DNA of 22,834 bases from Cyanobacteria bacterium UBA2566. Lineage in GTDB: Bacteria; Cyanobacteriota; Cyanobacteriia; Cyanobacteriales; Desertifilaceae. Both the position numbers and the translations under genes were made by a program. This document shows, one piece after another, positions 15,296-20,885 of this stretch (position 1 is the first letter of the stretch; every line of letters begins with the position of its first letter). Location: positions 1-22,834 of the forward strand of contig DDLS01000151.1 in the NCBI GenBank assembly GCA_002340255.1, in the 5' to 3' direction. The notes below the pieces were generated by a model. It was given only the letters and a program-made list of their open reading frames with translations, did not search any database and was not told the DNA's origin.

Positions 15296-15384
15296 TAGCA
15301 GAAAAGGAGTTGGTTAGGACAGTTAGGTGATGGTTTAAGGCAATAGGCAATAGAAAATGTCCTAAACTCTCCCTTTCTCTGCTA
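15296..15384. mobile_element. MITE-like element, 89 bp, inserted in the TnpB remnant
   Basis: Left arm 15296-15321 (TAGCAGAAAAGG then AGTTGGTTAGGACA) and right arm 15358-15384 read in reverse (TAGCAGAGAAAGGG then AGAGTTTAGGACA) are imperfect terminal inverted repeats, matching at about 20 of 26 positions. Between them lie 36 bp holding the heptamer repeat. No coding capacity. Removing exactly 89 bp joins SNTSIA to ATEKMD in the TnpB zinc ribbon in one frame. Short size, inverted ends and a TA at the junctions suggest mobilisation by a Tc1/IS630-like transposase, but exact ends are ambiguous by a few bases because CTGCTA occurs at both junctions. Confidence 0.75.
15338..15353 (+). repeat. Heptamer repeat inside the MITE-like element
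   Basis: AAGGCAA and TAGGCAA followed by TAG: the same tandem heptamer seen at 11084 and 16949. Confidence 0.6.
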
Positions 15385-15611
15385 TAGCAGCAATAGAGGT
15401 GTTAGAGCAAAGGTGAGAAGAAGGGAAGAACTGCCCAATCTCCAAATAAACCTTGCCCTCCAACTCAGCTTTGTATTTGAGCCGGGTACAGAGTTGCGTT
15501 CATGCTTCTTCAAGTGTCGGGAATTAGGAAACTTTGACCTGTTGTCATCACCATTGTCCATTGGGTAAATCGTCTTTACACGAAATTCTACTGTTCTAGG
15601 ATTGAGATTAA

Positions 15612-16883
15612 CTAGGAGTTGGTTTCGCCAGATTCGGGTAAGAGCCAATTCATCAGGACTCCAAAGATCCCGGATAAACCAATTCCTTCTAGGGCAAATT
15701 CTCCGGCTTTTATGCTTAGTCCACCCACTCCAAAAACTAGGATAATCGAAGCGATCGCCAAATTTCGAGGTTTCATTAAATCTTCTCTAGAGCGAACCAG
15801 ACTATTCATCCCCACTACCACAATTGTCCCAAATAAAATCACCAGAATTCCCCCCATAGCCGGTACGGGGATGGAGCGCAAAAAGGCCCCCAGTTTACCC
15901 ACAAAGGCGAGTACAATGGCCAAAATTGCAGCCCAAGTCATGATACCGGCATTAAAGATTTTAATTAAGGCAACAGCTCCCGTAACTTCTGAGTAGGTGG
16001 TATTAGGCGGACCTCCCAAACAAGCTGCTAGACTGGTAGCGAGACCATCTCCGAGTAGGGTGCGATGAATGCCAGGGTCTCGAAAGTAGTCTTTTTGAGA
16101 GACAGCGCTGATAGCTAGGATATCACCAAAGTGTTCGATGGCAGGGGCGATCGCCACGGGTACAATAAAGAGAATGGACGGTAAATGGAATTTAGGTAAG
16201 GTATATTCCGGCAGCGCAAACCAAGGGGCTTGAGCGATGGTTGTTAGATCGACCATTCCTAATGGAAATGCCACGATATAACCGACGAATAAACCGGTTA
16301 AAATAGGCACTAATCTTAACCATCCTCGACTGAATAAGACAGTTAATAATGTGGCCAGTAAAGCACTTCCAGAAACAGCTAGAGCGGCTCCTTCACTGTA
16401 TCCTTCACCCGCATTCGATGCCATCTGAATAGCAATGGGGGCAAGAGATAATCCAATCACCATAATTACCGGCCCCGTAACAATGGGTGGTAACAGCCGT
16501 AACAAAAATCCAGAACCGCGCCATACAATTAATAAACTCAAGAGCAAATAAACGACACCAGCAGTCATTAATCCCGATAATGTTTCAGGTAACCCATACT
16601 TTTCTACTCCCAGTTGAATCGGGGCAATGAAGGCAAAAGAAGAAGCTAAAAAAACCGGCACTTTTCCTCCAGTTACCCATTGAAAAACCAAGGTTCCCAA
16701 ACCAGCCGTCAATAGGGCAACATTCGGATTCAATCCGGTTAAAATGGGCACTAAAACTAAGGCTCCAAAGGCAATAGAGAGGATCTGAGCGCCCAGGGGA
16801 AAATAACGCCAACTAAAGCGATAGGCAGTTGGGTCTATCTCGCTTTCTTGGGTTTCTGGGTTAGGATTAGGAGGTTCAATCAT
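15612..16883 (-). CDS. NCS2-family uracil/xanthine permease (UraA-like)
   Basis: Inner-membrane nucleobase:proton symporter, 423 residues with about 14 membrane segments, the normal NCS2 size. Substrate-site motifs are visible: the UraA-type glutamates in AIAPAIEHFGD (helix 8) and GGPPNTTYSEVTGAVALIKI (helix 10). The YSE motif and the NTTY pattern favour uracil over xanthine. The N-terminal tail is Pro/Glu rich and cytosolic. It stands alone on the minus strand and its stop abuts the TnpB remnant. A TATAAT on the minus strand (16918-16923) lies 35 bp before the ATG. Confidence 0.93.
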   Translation of the reverse strand: MIEPPNPNPETQESEIDPTAYRFSWRYFPLGAQILSIAFGALVLVPILTGLNPNVALLTAGLGTLVFQWVTGGKVPVFLASSFAFIAPIQLGVEKYGLPETLSGLMTAGVVYLLLSLLIVWRGSGFLLRLLPPIVTGPVIMVIGLSLAPIAIQMASNAGEGYSEGAALAVSGSALLATLLTVLFSRGWLRLVPILTGLFVGYIVAFPLGMVDLTTIAQAPWFALPEYTLPKFHLPSILFIVPVAIAPAIEHFGDILAISAVSQKDYFRDPGIHRTLLGDGLATSLAACLGGPPNTTYSEVTGAVALIKIFNAGIMTWAAILAIVLAFVGKLGAFLRSIPVPAMGGILVILFGTIVVVGMNSLVRSREDLMKPRNLAIASIILVFGVGGLSIKAGEFALEGIGLSGIFGVLMNWLLPESGETNS

Positions 16884-16917
16884 CAGCGTTTAGTCTAAAA
16901 TTCAAGATTAATATTGT

Positions 16918-16923
16918 ATTATA
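16918..16923 (-). promoter_or_regulatory. Possible -10 box of the uracil permease gene
   Basis: Minus-strand TATAAT, 34 bp upstream of the start codon. No good -35 box is seen at 17 bp, so this rests on the -10 alone. Confidence 0.35.
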
Positions 16924-16941
16924 GTGATGTGGTAGTTTGCG

Positions 16942-16981
16942 GTAGGGAATAGGCAATAGCTTAGATTGCTTAGGATCTAAG
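16942..16981. repeat. Heptamer repeat and small inverted repeat
   Basis: TAGGGAA-TAGGCAA-TAG (about 16943-16959) joins two variants of the tandem heptamer. It is followed by CTTAGAT (16960-16966) and ATCTAAG (16975-16981), a 7-bp stem with an 8-base loop. It lies between the uracil permease gene and the J-domain gene. Confidence 0.5.
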
Positions 16982-17066
16982 CCTTCAAGTTGTATTCGAT
17001 AGAAAAGAGAATCCTTTGGGAGGGACTTCTCACTTCGTGCAAGCTCCGCCAATGCGGGGAATGACC

Positions 17067-18029
17067 CTAGTGTTTACTAAAGAAAGAAGAAGAGCTAAAC
17101 AACCCTTTGACAAATTTAGCGATCTCTTTAGATGGATTCCGTTCGTTCAAGAATTCTTGGGTACTTATTTTTCTATCCCGAAATCGTTTGACAAAATATC
17201 GAATATCTTCTAGCTTTTCTAGACGAGAGTTGCTTTTTTGTTTCATGTGGGTAATCGGATTTATTCCTTTTTCCCGCAGAGAGTGATAGGTTTTGACAAC
17301 TTTTGCTTCTGGGGTGTGGCGCTGAACTTTCCAATCCTCTTTGAGAGCCTGGTACTGTCTTTTCAGGATTTGGTTTTCTTGTTTCAATCGATTGACCTGT
17401 TGGTTTAAATCCAGGTTATCATCTTGGTCGATTGCCCTAATTTCCCCGTGATGGTACTGCGCTTCAATTTGGATTAACTGAGCTAAGTCTCCAGCTTGAT
17501 AAGCTTGGTTAACTTCTTTCATGACTTCCGTGTAATAATCCCGGTCTTGATGATGGCTGACTTTATCCGGATGGAAAACCGACGCAAGTTGCAAAAATTT
17601 TTGGCGAACTTGATTTAAATCCTGATGTTTGACATTTTGCCAAGGGATGTTCTCTCGATCGTCTTGCATGGGTTCGTCTATGGACTCTTCGGTTCGGAGC
17701 CGATTGCTAATCCAACCCATTTTTTGGATACTTTCGTAAATAAACAGAACTTTTTGCGTTTTTTTACGACTTAAGCCACGGGTTCTGAAGATATCTTCAA
17801 ATAAATCATGAATTTGTTGGTCAACCCGATCGATTTCTGTTGAGATTGGCTCTAGGTTCTGAGCCACTTTAGGAAGAATCTGCTCTTGCTCTTGTTCAAA
17901 ATCATCGATTTTCTGTTGTTGCTTTTCTATTTTCTTTAGCAGTTTCAGGCGATCGCGGTTCAGGGTATGGATTTGCTCCTGGAGTTGATTGACGGATAAG
18001 GAGGAAGAGGGAGAGGATGGGGGTTGCAT
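17067..18029 (-). CDS. J-domain coiled-coil protein
   Basis: 320 residues, soluble, very rich in Gln, Lys, Glu and Asp. Residues about 12-80 and 212-245 are predicted coiled coils. Between them, residues about 127-190 form a J domain: LNQVRQKFLQLASVFHPDKV with the essential H153-P154-D155 tripeptide, then MKEVNQAYQAGDLAQLIQIE. The J domain should stimulate an Hsp70 (DnaK) ATPase. It is internal rather than N-terminal, with no Gly/Phe or zinc region, making it a class III J protein with a private client. It follows the TPR gene by about 26 bp, so the two probably act together. Confidence 0.85.
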   Translation of the reverse strand: MQPPSSPSSSLSVNQLQEQIHTLNRDRLKLLKKIEKQQQKIDDFEQEQEQILPKVAQNLEPISTEIDRVDQQIHDLFEDIFRTRGLSRKKTQKVLFIYESIQKMGWISNRLRTEESIDEPMQDDRENIPWQNVKHQDLNQVRQKFLQLASVFHPDKVSHHQDRDYYTEVMKEVNQAYQAGDLAQLIQIEAQYHHGEIRAIDQDDNLDLNQQVNRLKQENQILKRQYQALKEDWKVQRHTPEAKVVKTYHSLREKGINPITHMKQKSNSRLEKLEDIRYFVKRFRDRKISTQEFLNERNPSKEIAKFVKGLFSSSSFFSKH

Positions 18030-18055
18030 ACAGACTTTTCAAACCAATGGTTCAA

Positions 18056-19219
18056 TTAGGGTGATTCTGGTTCAGATTCTAAGGGGTTTTCCGGGTTCTG
18101 GCTCTCCCGTTCTTGAGCGGCTAAACCACTTAATCGTGCTTGAGCCTTACTCCAATAGGAAATGGTTTCCAGATGTTCCGGTTCGAGTTGCAACGCCCGA
18201 TCGCAACAAGTTAGGGTCTCCTCATACCGTTCTAGAGCATATAATGCAATTGCCTTCTTTTGCCAAGCATCAGCTAATGTCTCATTTCTGGTAATCACTT
18301 CATCCCAAGCGCCGATCGCCTGCTCATAGCGCTTAAGCGTGTTTAAGATCCGTGCTTGTCCCAACCAGCCTTGAAACGATTGTGGCCGAATTTCTGTCGC
18401 TTTCTCAAAACTTTGCAGAGCTTCCTCAAATCGGTCAAATCCACTTAATACGGTTCCCCGATTCAGCCAAGGATCAAAGGCATTCGGTTGTAACTTCAAG
18501 GCTTGTTCATAACTCTCTAATGCTTCCTGATAGCGGCCTAAATTTCTTAGGGACACTCCGCGATTACTCCAGGCTATGTCATAATCCGATTTAATGACTA
18601 AAGCCTGATCGTAACTGGCTAATGCCTCCTCATATCGTTTAAGCTGATTGAGTGCTACCCCCCGATTCGTCCAAACTTGATAAAAATCGGCTTTCACCTC
18701 TAACGCCCGATCCCAAACTTGCAAAGCCTTGATATAGTGTTGCTGTTCATATAAGCTATTGCCTTGATAAAATAGCTCTTGAGCCTCAGTTGTCATCGGT
18801 TGTGCTGTTTCCGGGGTAAAGGTTTTTTGCAAAGCGAGTCGTCCCACTTGAGTTGTCTTTTGACCGATTACTCCCAGCTCAATTTCCCCCAATCTCAACA
18901 TTCGGGAAGCTAGTTGGTGGTTGGGAAGCGGATTTTCTAAGAGGCGATCGCCAAATTCCCCTAACCAATCGATCCATCCTTCTTCGGTGGTGCGATCGGA
19001 TAACTTATTTAAATACTCCTGCACCTGAACAGTTTGCCATCCCCGATCGACTCCTTCTAATAGTTGCATAAACACAAACTCATATCCCGTGCGATCGAGC
19101 GGAGTTGGACGATCTTGCTCTTGGGGGGGGATTGTTCCGGAACTCCCTTGATTTCCCAACAACCGTCCCCATAATCCCCTAATCCAACCGATCAAAGAGC
19201 GCCAAAATCCTTTCCACAT
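18056..19219 (-). CDS. TPR protein with N-terminal amphipathic segment
   Basis: About 387 residues. The N terminus (MWKGFWRSLIGWIRGLWGRL) is an aromatic, basic amphipathic stretch that could bind a membrane surface. Residues about 45-135 form a helical domain of unknown type, and about 143-350 hold six TPR units (for example VWTNRGVALNQLKRYEEALA). The tail is acidic. A GTG at 19228 would add three residues; the ATG at 19219 is preferred. It lies 26 bp upstream of the J-domain gene in the same direction. A role as client- or partner-binding scaffold for the J protein is inference. Confidence 0.85.
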   Translation of the reverse strand: MWKGFWRSLIGWIRGLWGRLLGNQGSSGTIPPQEQDRPTPLDRTGYEFVFMQLLEGVDRGWQTVQVQEYLNKLSDRTTEEGWIDWLGEFGDRLLENPLPNHQLASRMLRLGEIELGVIGQKTTQVGRLALQKTFTPETAQPMTTEAQELFYQGNSLYEQQHYIKALQVWDRALEVKADFYQVWTNRGVALNQLKRYEEALASYDQALVIKSDYDIAWSNRGVSLRNLGRYQEALESYEQALKLQPNAFDPWLNRGTVLSGFDRFEEALQSFEKATEIRPQSFQGWLGQARILNTLKRYEQAIGAWDEVITRNETLADAWQKKAIALYALERYEETLTCCDRALQLEPEHLETISYWSKAQARLSGLAAQERESQNPENPLESEPESP

Positions 19220-19328
19220 CGCGATCACCGAGTATTGATTTCTCCATTATGATTCCCTATTATCAATTAAAAACGTTCGCCCCTACAGCAATGTCTGATT
19301 CTAAAACGAATCAACGGCGATCGCTATT

Positions 19329-20813
19329 TTATCGATCATCTGGGGTTTTTGCTTTTTGGCGATCATTTTCGTTTTGCGGTATCCATTGCAAGAAGGAGGT
19401 TACGAGAAAAATCCCCAACACTAACCCCACTGCGAGACTCCAAAACACCAATTCTACAAAGGGATGCACCGTAGTAGCATGAGCATCCCACGGCATGAGT
19501 ACGGGGTTTTCTGGTGTAATGAGAGCGTAGCTTGTGGCGATCACGCCGGCAGTAGCCATGCCTGTACCAACAGCCCAAATGGTAATATTTAAGTTGTAGT
19601 TACTGATGGCTTCTTGTTTGCTGCTCTTCTGAATCTGGTTTTGTAGCGATCGATCGGCTTCAATTTGCTCGATTTCTAACATGCCGCGAATCGTGGCAAT
19701 CATTTCTTGAAACAGATTTTGACCCGCGAGCAAGTAATTTAAATCGGTTTCGATTTGTTGCAGATAAGTGTTTTTCGCTAAGTCGAGAAAAGCATCCCAG
19801 AATGGGAAGTGATCATCGGTCAATTTAGCTTGGTTAATCTCAGTAAATGCGATATCAAAATTATTGATATTAGTGTCCGTAGTGTTGTAGCACTCGCGGA
19901 GCAGGCGCAGGGTTTGGCTATACTCAAATCCCCGTTTGCGGATATTATTGAGTAATCGTTTTAACTCTTTTAACCGTTTTTCGTCATCCGTTTCTTTCTC
20001 GATTTGGCTAAACCGAGGAATTTGTTGCTCTAGCTCGTTGGCCAGCTTTTGCGCTTCTTGGTAGTATTGTTTCGACTGCTCGGTGGTGAAGAGGATTTTA
20101 TGGCGATAGCACAGCAGTTGTTTGAGCGCTCGGTTGAAGCTATTGCTAAAGGAAGATAGGCTATTTTCTTTGAACTTGAGCCAGACTAAAATATAAGTAT
20201 TTTCCGCTTCGTACAGGAATAAGGGGCTACCGAACAGTTGCCCTTGACGGGTCTGTAGCGGACGGGGGATGATTTCTGTGGGGCGATCGGGAAATAAGCC
20301 GGTTACACAATCATCAGCTAGGGCGCGATAGTCTTTCAGGGCAATGGGTTTACTGGGTTCAGCATAGAGGAAAAAGCTTTGACCTAAAGACGGATTTAGG
20401 GTAGAATAAGAAAGAACATTATTGGGATTAAAACCATTGATTTGGTGACAAAAAAGCGGTATTTTGCAGTCACGTTTATCTAAAAAGAGAGTCAGTTCGG
20501 CTAGATAGACATCTTGCAATTTTTCCGCGTGAAATGCTCCTTTTGCTTGCAGGGTTTGAGTCAAGGGAATTTGGCTTAACTTCAGTTTGCGTTGTCCTTT
20601 GATCAGGTCTTGCCAGGGTTCATTTTCTTGAACGGGATGCAGATTTGCGCGCAAGTTTTTCAGGTCTTCACTGTTCAAGGCATCGGCAACCGTTGTGGCG
20701 AAGGTTTGCCAGAGTGCCTCGGCATTTTTGGCGGGCATTTGGTAGCCTTGGTCAAAGTCTGACCAAAAGTGGAAAGCGTAGAGGGTGAAAATAGGGTTTT
20801 GGATTTCAGTCAT
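19329..20813 (-). CDS. CorA-like two-helix membrane protein next to a CHAT protease gene
   Basis: 494 residues, not a family I can name. Residues 1-230 are soluble alpha/beta. About 235-400 are long, charged helices (coiled coil). Two membrane helices follow near the C terminus (about 409-431 and 451-475), joined by a 19-residue loop and ending in a short polar tail. The helix before TM1 (GMLEIEQIEADRSLQNQIQ) and the layout recall CorA-type channels, but the GMN signature of the loop is absent. It follows the TPR-CHAT gene by 72 bp, probably in one operon. Being the cleavage target or pore-forming effector of that protease is a hypothesis. ATG at 20813 with GAGAAG upstream. Confidence 0.7.
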   Translation of the reverse strand: MTEIQNPIFTLYAFHFWSDFDQGYQMPAKNAEALWQTFATTVADALNSEDLKNLRANLHPVQENEPWQDLIKGQRKLKLSQIPLTQTLQAKGAFHAEKLQDVYLAELTLFLDKRDCKIPLFCHQINGFNPNNVLSYSTLNPSLGQSFFLYAEPSKPIALKDYRALADDCVTGLFPDRPTEIIPRPLQTRQGQLFGSPLFLYEAENTYILVWLKFKENSLSSFSNSFNRALKQLLCYRHKILFTTEQSKQYYQEAQKLANELEQQIPRFSQIEKETDDEKRLKELKRLLNNIRKRGFEYSQTLRLLRECYNTTDTNINNFDIAFTEINQAKLTDDHFPFWDAFLDLAKNTYLQQIETDLNYLLAGQNLFQEMIATIRGMLEIEQIEADRSLQNQIQKSSKQEAISNYNLNITIWAVGTGMATAGVIATSYALITPENPVLMPWDAHATTVHPFVELVFWSLAVGLVLGIFLVTSFLQWIPQNENDRQKAKTPDDR

Positions 20814-20832
20814 AAGCTTCTCGTGAGGTTTG

Positions 20833-20865
20833 AGAAACCCGGTTTCTTCAAGAAACCGGGTTTCT
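20833..20865. repeat. Perfect 16-bp inverted repeat between the CHAT and membrane-protein genes
   Basis: AGAAACCCGGTTTCTT (20833-20848) and AAGAAACCGGGTTTCT (20850-20865) are exact reverse complements separated by one base. In the transcript this would form a very stable hairpin after the CHAT stop and 20 bases before the next start. No T-run follows, so it is not a standard terminator; it may set the ratio of the two products, or be a dispersed cyanobacterial palindrome. Confidence 0.8.
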
Positions 20866-20885
20866 GGGTCGCCACCTGGGTTGAG

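Larger units (their letters stand above)
15075..15560 (-). pseudogene. TnpB (IS200/IS605 OrfB) remnant, deleted, frameshifted and interrupted
   Basis: Read on the minus strand, three TnpB blocks appear in order. First, about 15546-15490: SKFPNSRHLKKHER, matching the DGxKFPNPRHLKK region after the first RuvC motif. An internal deletion of perhaps 80 residues and a frame change follow. Next, LKYKAELEGKVYLEIGQFFP then SSHLCSN, the region before the zinc ribbon. The third block is TEKMDLSVRSFVCPHC then QEWHDR, the second half of the ribbon; the usual DRDxNAAxNI is already altered to DRSIAF. An 89-bp insertion separates blocks two and three. The frame ends at 15075 in a GCGC-rich palindrome. It is inactive as protein. 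Confidence 0.8.

Noticed and set aside
15075..15350. 91-codon minus-strand frame as an independent zinc-finger protein
   Set aside because: Its CPHC motif is the second half of a TnpB zinc ribbon and its first residues come from the MITE-like insert.
15382..15648. 88-codon minus-strand frame overlapping the permease end, as a gene
   Set aside because: It combines antisense of unrelated pieces with out-of-frame TnpB remnant sequence; the TnpB homology changes frame inside it.
20833..20865. Rho-independent terminator after the CHAT gene
   Set aside because: No T-run follows the hairpin on either strand.
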